From positions 558,001-622,000 of the forward strand of contig JAACMV010000003.1 of assembly GCA_010909725.1 (NCBI GenBank): DNA of 64,000 bases, read 5' to 3'. Each line of letters begins with the position of its first letter. The first letter of the stretch is position 1. The DNA is from Picochlorum sp. 'celeri' (Eukaryota; Chlorophyta; Trebouxiophyceae). This document shows, piece after piece, positions 19,623 through 28,622 of the stretch. Made by a program: the position numbers and the translations under genes. Under the pieces are notes generated by a model. The model was not told the origin of the DNA. It made no database searches and saw only the letters and a program-made list of their open reading frames with translations.

Positions 19623-20780
19623 ATGGTGGCACATTTTGTTCAGTGCGGCAGCATGTCCTTACAGCAGGTTCAACTGCGAACCACGTCAATGCACGTGAAT
19701 GGTAGAAATCAGCACATCTCTTTGCCAAATAATGTAAATTGTGAAGGGGTTTTCAGCAACACGTATCTTCATGGATGCCGGGTTGGAGGCATGAAGAATT
19801 CGTGTGGTCTGTTTTGCCGTAATGTCCTTGTTAGAGCAGAAGGGTCTTCGCCAGGGGTGAAGATTGATGCCGCGGAAGAAAGCAAAGATGTCGAGACGAC
19901 TATTCCTGCAGCTTGGGAGAAGGCGATTGAGTTGTTGCAGGAGGGAGAGAGTTTTACAACAAAGATTCAAAGTGTGAACAAGAGTGGTGTGTTGATTCCA
20001 GTGGGGAAGCTGAGTGGTTTTATTCCATACAAGTTGATGAATAGATACACGTTGTCGAGTATTGATAAATCTACATGGACGGAGCAGTTAGTGGGGAGGG
20101 ACATAACTGTGAAAGTGACCCAAGTTGTTGTTCCTGAGAGGAGGCTGATATGTAGTGAAAAGGCAGTGATGTTGGAGAAGGCTGCGTCTATGTTGAAGAA
20201 AGGGGACGTTATAGAAGGTGTGATATCGAGCTTGCACAACTTTGGAGCATTTGTTGAAATATCATCTCCGAAGGAGCATGCCGGGACAGAAGTCATCTTG
20301 CCATTGAGAGAGCTGTCTTGGGATTGGGTCTCCAATGTGAGTACAGTGGTAACAAAAGGGCAACAAGTGAGGGTGAAAGTAGTAGATGTCAGTGCGGGGC
20401 CCCAGTGTAAAGTGGTTGTTTCTCTGAAGAGAATGGAGGGGGATCCGTTGCAGGAAACATTGGACAATGTGATGCCTCTTGATGAAGACTTTGACACTGA
20501 GGATATTGTTCCGATTGCGATGCCTCAGGGAGTGGAAGATATTCTGAACGAGTTGTCGAATGAGAATGGAATAGATGAAGTAACACTTGGAAGGCGAGTG
20601 GAGGAGCGTAGAACAGTGAGCCAGGACCTTGAGTTGTGGATGAGTAAGGAGTCTGTTACGGATGGCTTCAATCTTGTAGCTAGAGCAGGTCGTGTTGTTC
20701 AAGAGATTCACGTGTGCACCTCAATGGATGCAGAATCCATGAGAGGTACAGTGCAGCGTGTCCTCAAGCGTGTCAACTGA
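19623..20780 (+). CDS. Plastid S1-domain RNA-binding protein (RLSB/PDE338 or SDP type)
   Basis: The 385-residue protein has a ~75-residue transit-like N terminus, then two S1 domains: one around residues 105-170 (FTTKIQSVNKSGVLIPVGKL) and one around 193-270 (GDVIEGVISSLHNFGAFVEI ... LRELSWDW). The C-terminal segment (DLELWMSKESVTDGFNLVARAGRVVQEIHV) matches plant plastid S1 proteins such as RLSB, which binds rbcL mRNA, and related PEP-associated S1 proteins; which one cannot be settled by eye. It probably controls plastid mRNA translation or stability. It lies 30 bp downstream of a small same-strand ORF and ends 47 bp from the opposing PFK-2/FBPase-2 stop. Confidence 0.8.
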   Translation: MVAHFVQCGSMSLQQVQLRTTSMHVNGRNQHISLPNNVNCEGVFSNTYLHGCRVGGMKNSCGLFCRNVLVRAEGSSPGVKIDAAEESKDVETTIPAAWEKAIELLQEGESFTTKIQSVNKSGVLIPVGKLSGFIPYKLMNRYTLSSIDKSTWTEQLVGRDITVKVTQVVVPERRLICSEKAVMLEKAASMLKKGDVIEGVISSLHNFGAFVEISSPKEHAGTEVILPLRELSWDWVSNVSTVVTKGQQVRVKVVDVSAGPQCKVVVSLKRMEGDPLQETLDNVMPLDEDFDTEDIVPIAMPQGVEDILNELSNENGIDEVTLGRRVEERRTVSQDLELWMSKESVTDGFNLVARAGRVVQEIHVCTSMDAESMRGTVQRVLKRVN

Positions 20781-20798
20781 TTGATTTATTTGCTCTAC

Positions 20799-20803
20799 TG
20801 TAA
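20799..20803 (+). terminator. TGTAA poly(A) signal after the S1 gene
   Basis: TGTAA lies 18 bp after the stop codon, within the 47-bp gap to the convergent neighbour. Confidence 0.45.
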
Positions 20804-20827
20804 AGAATTCTCAAAAAAATTAGAGTA

Positions 20828-22726
20828 TTATTCATAATTTTGGTTCATTCGCCTGACATGCTGTGCTATGACCATTTCAGATGCAGCAAGCTCAGCCATG
20901 GATACTGAACGGCGGAATCCTCCATCTCTTCCTGGGAATGAGGATGGTAATCCAGCATCAGACTTTTCTGGACAATCCTCTGCATAGATTTCAGAGTCAC
21001 TTTGAGGATTACAAGTTCCCTTGTGTTCCTTGAGCGATGAGTCCATCCAATCCATTTCTTGCAAAGCTTTGTCGACGTCTACGTGGAATCGAGTTTCTGC
21101 CATGGTTCCATCGGCTTTTGGAGTCAACTCCAGCAATGTATGGAGAGGTATATCTATCACAGGGACCTTCTCCAAACTTTGATTCATGAAATATCCATAC
21201 AGTGCTCTCAAAACAGCTTGATGGGCGACGATACAAATGCAAGAACGGTCTCTTTCAGCCTCAATGACAACTGGCTCCAGCCTCTGTATCACATCCATGT
21301 AGCTCTCTCCAGAGGGGTATCTATACCTTAATTTGTCTTTCTTTCGCATTTCATGCTCCTCAGGCATTTTTTCTTGTATTTCAGCATACGTCATTCCATC
21401 ACAGATTCCTGATTGGATTTCATCCAGTGTCTTCCATCGCACTTTTGGATATGGTAGGTTTGCTGCTGTTGCAATTGTTCGATCGAGGGTGGATGTCCAA
21501 ACAGCAACAGGTATCGGCTTTCCACCAAATGTTGGAACTCGACTCGCTAACACTGCAGGTAATAGCTGAGTGTATGCAGCGCCTCGGGTGGAAAGGCCAC
21601 TGTTGCCCCCAATCTTGCCTTGGACATTGAACATTGACTCCCCATGCCTGGTAAGCCAGATGCGCCTAGGTCGACCGAGCGCTTTGCATATCTGCATCAA
21701 ATAGAAGACCATCTTCCCAGGAATGTATCCTGAAATTCGATTGACGTCCATGTGTCCACGACCCGTCACCATGTCTATCAATTTCACGTAATGAAGAGAC
21801 CTGTCAGTGATTGTCTCATACACCGCCTCATACTTGGCGATGCGGTCTTTGAAATCAGCAAGCGCCTCTTCCATTTTAACTCCACTATAATCAGGGCTAT
21901 ACTTCATCTTCAGCCTGTAATTTTGTTCCAACACTTTCTGATCCTCACAAACCGACTCAAGAAACATGTATTCAAACCTGCCGTGAAGTCTATCCCTCAG
22001 AAAAACTCTGCGACTACTTGTCGAGTTCGTCGCATCAAAAATTGCCACTTGGGCGTGCTCACCAGCAAGCCAGGACTCCATATCATCCAATGCCGCACAC
22101 AGTGCTCTGTGCCTGGCTGCATTACCCTTTGGGTTGCTTGGATCAAAAAACGTAGAGTCTTGTACTTCGCCATTCGTGGCCTGAGACCTCCTATACTGTC
22201 CAACGTTGAAATGTTTGGTTGGATGACCAAGCCAATTAAAGTAGCACATCAATTTATTGCATAAAAACGTCTTCCCACGTGCAGGGAGTCCCACCAGAAT
22301 GATGACCAATTTCTGCCTATCAGCCTTCTTCACTTTAACTTTATTTCCCGACAGTGTTTGCTGCATAAATAATATATACATATAACGTCATCCAAATGCT
22401 TTTCAACATAAAAAAATAGTCACAAAATTGCGCACATTCTTGTTGCTTTCAGAAGGACTTGATATGGAACTTCCAAGGTCAGAATCGCTGTATCCAAAGT
22501 CATCCTCGCTCTCCTCATCATCTGCAAGAAGTTTTAGATCCTTAAAATACACATGGGCCCGGGATTGTTCAGCCTCAAGGCCATGATGGCCTTCTTGCTG
22601 CACGTCACTTGTGTTCAAGTTGGGAACCACAGTCACTGCGTCCACAGCTGCAAGCCCTTGCTCGGGAGCAAGCCTCTGCAGATTCTGTGGAACACTTTTA
22701 GAGTTCTTCTTACTTCCCCTGTGCAT
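20828..22726 (-). CDS. F2KP: 6-phosphofructo-2-kinase / fructose-2,6-bisphosphatase, two exons
   Basis: Exons 22726-22436 and 22360-20828 (75-bp intron, donor GTGCGC) encode about 607 residues. The kinase half starts at LVIILVGLPARGKTFLC (Walker A) and includes KHFNVGQYRR. The phosphatase half is a histidine phosphatase with RHGESMFNVQGKIGG (catalytic His) and IVAHQAVLRALYGYF. The enzyme makes and destroys fructose-2,6-bisphosphate, the cytosolic regulator of glycolysis and sucrose synthesis. Land plant F2KP has an N-terminal CBM20 starch-binding domain. Here the visible N terminus is an acidic Ser-rich linker (LADDEESEDDFGYSDSDLGS) without CBM20. The start is uncertain: an AG acceptor (GCACAG) lies just inside it, so a further 5' exon may exist. 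Confidence 0.9.
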
Positions 22727-23034
22727 ATAATAAACATGAAATGTCAGATCGAGCGTAGACACAAGGTCAAATGCAATGTCGTAAACCTACGACAAGGTAT
22801 ATCCCTTGAGACACACCCATTGAAAGAAACAACCTACCAATATTCCCACATTGTATATAAATGTCACATGTTTGCCTTGGCTTGAGCATATAGGCCCTGG
22901 GCATGATCATCATTCCAGGCCCTGAATAATTCAGCACTCGAGAGATTTCCGAGATGATGTGCCAGGTTTTCATTGGGATATGCAAATGGGGGATTTTAAT
23001 TTTATCTTATTAAAGATCTATGTAGCATAGATGA

Positions 23035-23593
23035 ATGATGTGGGCCAGTGGTAAGCAAGTAGTACCTGTCTCCTCTCCTCAAGTGCTTTTGAACAAAGCA
23101 ATTTCTTTCAGAACCCAGCGAATAGAGCAGGATAGATGTTTTCATTCAAAATTTTCAAATAGAAGAACGGAGAGAATACAAGAATGTCGTGTTCTCTCCT
23201 GTAGGTCTGCTGCCAGAGAAGAAGTTGCCAGCGTAGACACTCTCGATATACCTGAGGACGAGCTGAGAGATTTGATTCGGCAGGGCCACGCTATGAAAGA
23301 TACTATCAAAGTTGGGCGGCGGGGTGCTTGTCAATACGTAGTCGATCATATAAAGAAACGTTGGAATACAAGCAAGGTGAGGTGATTCCTGGGCATTTGT
23401 TCTTGCTCCTTGTTGGTTGCCATCATCTGACGAACTTTATTTGTGTTCTTCTGTTCAGATAGCAAAGCTGCACTGTTCGGGGAAACCAGCGAATAACATG
23501 AAGCAGCTTGCACATGAATTAGAAGTTGCGACAGGTGGTAGAGTCATCTTTAGGTCTGGAGGCAGCATATTACTTTTAAAGCATCAAGCTTAA
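23035..23593 (+). CDS. Small plastid CRM-domain RNA-binding protein, two exons
   Basis: Exons 23035-23376 and 23459-23593 (82-bp intron, GTGAGG...GTTCAG) encode 158 residues. After a Ser/Arg-rich transit-like start comes one CRM (YhbY) domain: DLIRQGHAMKDTIKVGRRGA, then across the splice site KKRWNTSK-IAKLHCSGKPANN, and GGRVIFRSGGSILLL. CRM proteins bind group II introns or pre-ribosomal RNA. A single-domain version resembles bacterial YhbY, which assists large ribosomal subunit maturation, so ribosome assembly in the plastid is the likelier role than intron splicing. Confidence 0.85.
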
Positions 23594-23718
23594 TATCAAA
23601 TAATATCAAACACACATATGTCACAAAATCATAATTACCGTGTTTTGTGGATCATTGTCAAAATCATGTTTGTACCAAACGAATGATGTCGTGTTTTTTT
23701 TTGGTCTGATGATTCTTT

Positions 23719-24325
23719 TCAGCAAGCTTTGTAAAAGGCATACAAATCCCAATCAAGCTTTGCAAGAATGCGTGGTTCACTTTCAATCAAAGTCTGTTTA
23801 TCTATTCCTGTAACAGTAACCATGAACGAAGCGTTTGGTATCGTATCCCTTGAGGAATAGAATTTGAGTGCCACCCAGAATGTTGTGGCCAGCGTCACTG
23901 TCTCAATACTGGTGTTTACTCTTTTCAGAAACCTACGTATACAGCAATGTGTTTAACGTACTCATACTATATGATACGATTCAGTTGTTAGAAGGTAATA
24001 CGTACCTCAACATCCGTATGCACATTCTCAAGACCAGATCAACTGGGATTCTACGGCAGTTCACATGCCTTTCTGCAAGACTGTGTGCCCATCCAGTCAA
24101 AACAGAGATATGCTTGAATATCATAGGATAAGTTCCTGATTTAGACGGTTGATTCTGAATCCAAAGCGGCTTGCTGCTGTGAAGGTCGGCCTCCTCTGTT
24201 GTTGGGTACCCTGATTTTGGGCGCTTCATCGCGTTGGCGGGAACCTGTGCTGTTGTATCAGAGTAAGCACCCAACGGCACAAACAGATGCGCAAAGCCCA
24301 TTCCATCAAGGTTATTACAAATCAT
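23719..24325 (-). CDS. Cyclin-fold protein, at least two exons
   Basis: Exons 24325-24006 and 23932-23719 (73-bp intron, GTACGT...ACGTAG) give 177 residues. The spliced C-terminal half reads as one cyclin box: PMIFKHISVLTGWAHSLA, CIRMLRFLKRVNTSIETVTLA, WVALKFYSSRDTIPNASF, TGIDKQTLIESEPRILAKLD and WDLY. The pattern of small residues and the G-(x)n-L-E-(x)n-LDW-LY ending is that of Pho80/CYCP-like cyclins, but the cyclin-box Lys-Glu pair was not verified. The frame is open upstream to about 24680 with another ATG at 24532, so the real N terminus may be longer or on another exon. The second exon is essential for recognising the fold. Confidence 0.55.
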
Positions 24326-24727
24326 TTTCGAACGGTTTTCAAGAATGAAGCCAAAATAAACGAAAACAACGGATACTCTCCTCACAGTGGGCGAACCGTA
24401 CGTTGACTCGAGACTCTGCGAGAAAGATTGCCAAGATAAGGTCTTTCCTTCCGAATAAATAACGACAATATGAAATAGATTAAATAACTTAGAATAAGAA
24501 TACAGAGGATCTGGGAATGGAATGTTACTCATGCTGAACAAGAGAATGTCGGAATCACACGTTTCGAGCTCCGAATAACCGGTCAAATCTATCGTTCCAC
24601 CGTGATGCTTCATGAATCTCGCTGCATCTCGCAGGTAGCTTCCCGTACAGCCAACCCATGTTTCCTCGGCATATTTCACATCTTTGCAAGCAGAAGCGAA
24701 AACCGCAATACTCTTATTCTATGTAGT
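24326..24727. other. Region between eIF2A and the cyclin-like gene
   Basis: Mostly open in the frame of the cyclin-like gene but of doubtful coding quality (for example a Phe/Tyr/Ile-rich run near 24470). It may hold a 5' exon, 5' leader with an intron, or the promoter of the cyclin-like gene. The eIF2A 3' end also lies here. Confidence 0.35.
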
Positions 24728-26534
24728 CTAGTTTGCTGTTTGTTTTTTCTTTGCTCGACGTTTCGCATTCTTCAAGGCTGCTTTGCTGCTAGCGCCTGCG
24801 GGTTCGGCGCCTGGAGGCAGGTTTCCTCCTGCTGGTTGAGATCTGGATGTCATCGACCCGGGCCTAATTTTCCCGCCAGAATCAGACTGATCACGTGCTA
24901 GACTAAATGACGCTTTTGGTGCACTTGTGACACCTTTATTTCGCAAATGAGGTGGAATATATCCTTTGGACTTCACAGGCTGCTGAACTGCAGGCTGAAT
25001 GGATGCAGGCTCAGCATCTCCTTGTCCTCGTGGTGACTGAGGGCGGTCCTCAAACGTGCCCTCTTTCGCAGGCTTCCACAAGGCCTCATACAGAGTTGGA
25101 TACTGTTTCTGATTTATGAGAGTTCCATTATACTTGAATATTTGGAAGCCATTGTCGACTCGCAACCTAGGGGCAGTTGTTGCTGTCAAAACATACCGAC
25201 CACATGGAGACCACTGCAATGACACACCATTGCTGGCCCTCGTCGACCCCATCAGTTTACACTTGGCATCAGCCTTCTTATCATAAAAGACCAAGTCTCC
25301 TGGAAGATTACCGAATCCAGCGAGAGCGAAAAAGCGCCCGAAAGGATTCCATCGGACGAGACTGTAAGGCCCAGAGCCAAGATCAAACTTTGGAACACAG
25401 GAATCTGTGAACAGCGTTGACTTCGCTGGCATGAATCCTGCTACAGTGACAAAATAATCCCCTCTTGGTGACCATTGCACATCATGTATTGGGCCATCTT
25501 TTGGCATCTGGACAGCCATGTCTTTGGATCCATCTGAGGAGAAATAAAATAGTTTCTGTTCCCCATAATAACTTTGGTTCGTAGCATCAACGTCCGCTGC
25601 AGCAATGATCAGAACCGCTGTTCCATGACAATTCCATAAAAATCGTACCGAGTTGGCTCTGAAAAAAGATTTCCTAGCCATTGGTGCCGGTGTAGTTCCT
25701 TGAGAACACTCTTGTATCCTGTGCAATGCTAAATACCCAGGGGTCCCCTTGATTTCAGGCACATACGTCATGACAAGCATTGAATCCACATCACTCATTA
25801 CAGCTTTTGGGCTAAGAGCAAATTTAGAAATGCCCTTGACAGGAAACTTGAGGCATGGTCCTGAAGAACAGTCTTGCTTCAGATTATACACATGGAGCGT
25901 GTTTGTCACCTGATGCACGCAGTGCCCATCATCGGCAGTAAACTGAATACTTGGCCAGTGGTCTCTATCCAACTCTTTCTGTCGCAATTGTATCAAGCAT
26001 GAACCGTCACTCACTCTCCACACTTTGAGATTCGGCTCAAAATGTCCTTGCTCATTCTTGACTGGCCGCTCAAAAGTCAACACGTATTGCCCATGGCTTG
26101 AAAACGCCGCCGCTCGAACCCCTCTACACTCAATCTTACGAATTAGGGCATTATCTTCTGCATTCAGAATCTCTACGCCCTCATCATCGCCAATCAGGCA
26201 CGTTGCCGCATCTTTCGAATACTCCAAAACCAAGGCTTGTCTTCTACAGCAGCAATCATACCATCAGATCACTCAAAAGAGTTAATTATACTATACATAT
26301 CATCGATACGCACTTGATAGTGGAGCTGCACCCCAATTCTTGAAGCCCTGTCACAACTTCCACCGCCTCAGGCGTTCTTGCTGCAATCAGAATCCTCACA
26401 TTTATTTACTATTACATATTAATATGAAATTATTGTCTTGATGGATGATCCTCTCTGTCCATCGGCACATTCCATCACGATCGCATGTGTTTTGTTCTCC
26501 ACCAAAACGTACCCACAATCTTCAACGCTGCCAT
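24728..26534 (-). CDS. EIF2A: Translation initiation factor eIF2A, three exons
   Basis: Exons 26534-26513, 26380-26314 and 26243-24728 splice in phase (donors GTACGT and GTGCGT) to 534 residues. The 22-nt first exon and 67-nt second exon produce MAALKIVARTPEAVEVVTGL, which fits the family N terminus. The body is the eIF2A beta-propeller with diagnostic blocks: TTPGYL-like exchange aside, ARKSFFRANSVRFLWN, TNQSYYGEQKLFYF, LPKDGPIHDVQWSP, FMPAKSTLF, ALAGFGNLPGD and TATTAPRLRVDNGF. The C terminus is the usual basic tail (KAALKNAKRRAKKKQ). eIF2A delivers initiator tRNA in non-canonical initiation. Its ATG is only 64 bp from the divergent small gene. Confidence 0.93.
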
Positions 26535-26598
26535 CGAGCAAAATATTGTCGATGGATATGTGAAATAGTAAATTTACAACTGTCCTTGGCATGGCAGA

Positions 26599-26893
26599 AT
26601 GGATCAGCTTGAATTCAAGACTCTTGCGCAGCCTGCATGGGTTGCTGTACAGATGCATACACGGCCGACGGAATATCCAGCATCCGATCTTGTCAACTGT
26701 CTTGCGCCATACACGAGCATTGACACGCCTCTGTCCACGTTGAGGGATTTTCGCGTAGATGCGCCGTGGATGGAGTCCATGCTAGGACTTTTCAAATCCA
26801 ACAACCATCATGCTGGTACAAGTGTAAGAGGATCAAAGTTTGGCATTTTTCTCTCTTGCAGCGCCGATGGCACCCTCTGCAACGATACCTTGA
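26599..26893 (+). CDS. Putative small protein of unknown function, two exons
   Basis: Exon 26599-26815 and exon 26862-26893 (46-bp intron, GTACAA...TCTTGCAG) would give 82 residues starting MDQLEFKTLAQPAWVAVQ and ending APMAPSATIP. Without splicing the frame runs to a 107-residue protein. The composition is ordinary, with no membrane segment or motif that I recognise. Support comes from the good splice signals and the divergent arrangement with eIF2A. The minus-strand frame over the same bases is a less attractive alternative. Confidence 0.35.
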
Positions 26894-27189
26894 GGGATAA
26901 GGCCACTATATATGTGATTTGAGATCGTCTCCATTGGCACCTGTTTCTCCTCCAGCGGCGCCTCGCTCTTCTCCAGTAACATAATACCTCTTCGTTTGCA
27001 ACGCTGTCCTCCTCTGTTGTCTTTATCTTGTTGGTATGAATAGTACCCTCCAGTGAATTTTATGTGTATTACACATGATGTTACATATCACGAATCAGAA
27101 AAATATGTGTATGTATAGGGGTTGAGGTTTGCACCCATATGTTTCAGCACAACTGTTATCATTGTAGTAGATCAGCAAACTGAATGACA
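26894..27189. other. Intergenic stretch before the HIRAN-like gene 3' end
   Basis: No gene recognised. A short Pro/Ser-rich frame near 26930-26985 ends quickly and may be chance. The rest is AT-rich. Confidence 0.3.
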
Positions 27190-28392
27190 CTACACACAGT
27201 ATAAGGCAACAAACTTAAATTCACCAGGGTCAAGCCTCCATCCTGTTCTATCCAGAGATTCTTTGACGATGGTCCTGTACACTGTCTCAGCCTCATCAAT
27301 GTCGATGTCTGGATTCAATAAGGAGATTCTACGACTCATCCTCTCAACAGTGCTCTTGTCTGACGATGTAGCGTGGTCAATGTACAAGAGATGACGCAAG
27401 CATCTATGAACTAATCTGAAACCATCTATCCGCACTACCTTGCTTCGTGTCAAAAATGAGAATATTGGTTCAAGAGTATCACATGTCAGTCCAGAATACA
27501 CACACGTGTGCTCTTCTTCCTCATCCAGCAAGCCAGTCTTATATCTCACCCATTCCAGAGAATTTCCTCGATCCAAACGCTGTACCAGCGTTCTACACGT
27601 GTCCATTAAATGTCCCGGTATCGGCATTGGACATATCGTCGGAGCGCTTGGCTTCCTCAACAGGTAGACCTCTCGCCCAAGTTGCTTTGCCCACTTTTTC
27701 CTCTTCCATCCTCTACAATAGTTTTCCTCCCCATCAGTGCGACGTATCCTTCCAAACGCAATAGGCGATGGACTCCATTGAAATGCATGATTCTGATCCC
27801 CGGGAATGAAGCCTAGATCACAGTAAGACTTTGGGTATGATTCTAAAGGATACAACCGGACTGCCTCAGAGTCATGCGGGTTATCCGGTTCCTTTTGAAG
27901 AATAACCAATTCCTCGTCATCACACATACTCAGGCGATACTCTCGACCCTCGTACTGTGCCCCTGCAATATCATACCAGGGTTCAGTATATTCATACTCC
28001 CTGAGTTCCTCTTGGAATTCCAAAATCTCATCTTGATGCATCACAAACTCATCCAGAGTGGTATCTTCTTTCACAGGTGACGAGAGGTGCCTTTCTTCTG
28101 CAGACGGCTTCTGTACCTCGCGTGTGTCTTCAAAAGTTTTATGAACAGCCCTCTGGTCACAGGCACACTTTTGGTCAGCATGGCTAATCACCGTTGGCTT
28201 TGTCACTTTGAACGTGTATTTCCCCCTCGCATCTCGCCTCATGATTTTCTTTCCACAATACATACAACAAAAATCATTAGCAATCACTTTGTTCTCAAAG
28301 TAGTCCAACATCGCTTCCAATTCAACCTTGCTTCGTCTCGTAGGAGCAGACTGTGTTCCCGAAGGACGCTTTCGAGAGACACCCTGAGCCAT
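27190..28392 (-). CDS. HIRAN-like domain protein with N-terminal CxxC zinc motif
   Basis: Intronless 400-residue protein. The N-terminal 60 residues hold CCMYCGKK followed later by a CAC motif, possibly a small zinc site. The middle (about residues 145-205) reads as a HIRAN domain: YRLSMCDDEELVILQKEPDN, DSEAVRLYPL and LGFIPGD. HIRAN domains bind 3' DNA ends or damaged/stalled DNA and occur in HLTF/Rad5 and stand-alone proteins. The C-terminal 150 residues are charged and unrecognised. A DNA-repair role is a family-based guess; the HIRAN call itself rests on the EPDNPxDSxAVR signature. Confidence 0.5.
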   Translation of the reverse strand: MAQGVSRKRPSGTQSAPTRRSKVELEAMLDYFENKVIANDFCCMYCGKKIMRRDARGKYTFKVTKPTVISHADQKCACDQRAVHKTFEDTREVQKPSAEERHLSSPVKEDTTLDEFVMHQDEILEFQEELREYEYTEPWYDIAGAQYEGREYRLSMCDDEELVILQKEPDNPHDSEAVRLYPLESYPKSYCDLGFIPGDQNHAFQWSPSPIAFGRIRRTDGEENYCRGWKRKKWAKQLGREVYLLRKPSAPTICPMPIPGHLMDTCRTLVQRLDRGNSLEWVRYKTGLLDEEEEHTCVYSGLTCDTLEPIFSFLTRSKVVRIDGFRLVHRCLRHLLYIDHATSSDKSTVERMSRRISLLNPDIDIDEAETVYRTIVKESLDRTGWRLDPGEFKFVALYCV

Positions 28393-28622
28393 ATTTAGTT
28401 AGATATTGGATTGAAGACCCCGATGAAAAAACTCAATCTTTGAACACATGAATTTTGTTGGTAATTTTGAAATGAGGGTACCATCAGCAATTTCAAATTT
28501 CAAATTCAAAGTTTGGCTTCCAATCAAACGGGATTTCCTTCTGCAGCGGTGTTCAATTTCTTCAAACGTGGTAGATGTGCCCATAAGACTCGGAATATTT
28601 AATATATATGTGAGAGTGTGCA

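Noticed and set aside
22767..22985. Minus-strand frames upstream of PFK-2/FBPase-2, including a protein-like stretch ending QAKANM near 22865, as an extra 5' exon
   Set aside because: A donor at GTGACA could be joined in phase to the acceptor at 22712-22714, but I found no start codon or acceptor for the exon itself and no family resemblance.
23981..24679. A 232-residue minus-strand frame taken as a complete protein
   Set aside because: Its first codon is GTG, and the end past 24006 is intron sequence; the spliced model with the cyclin-like last exon explains it better.
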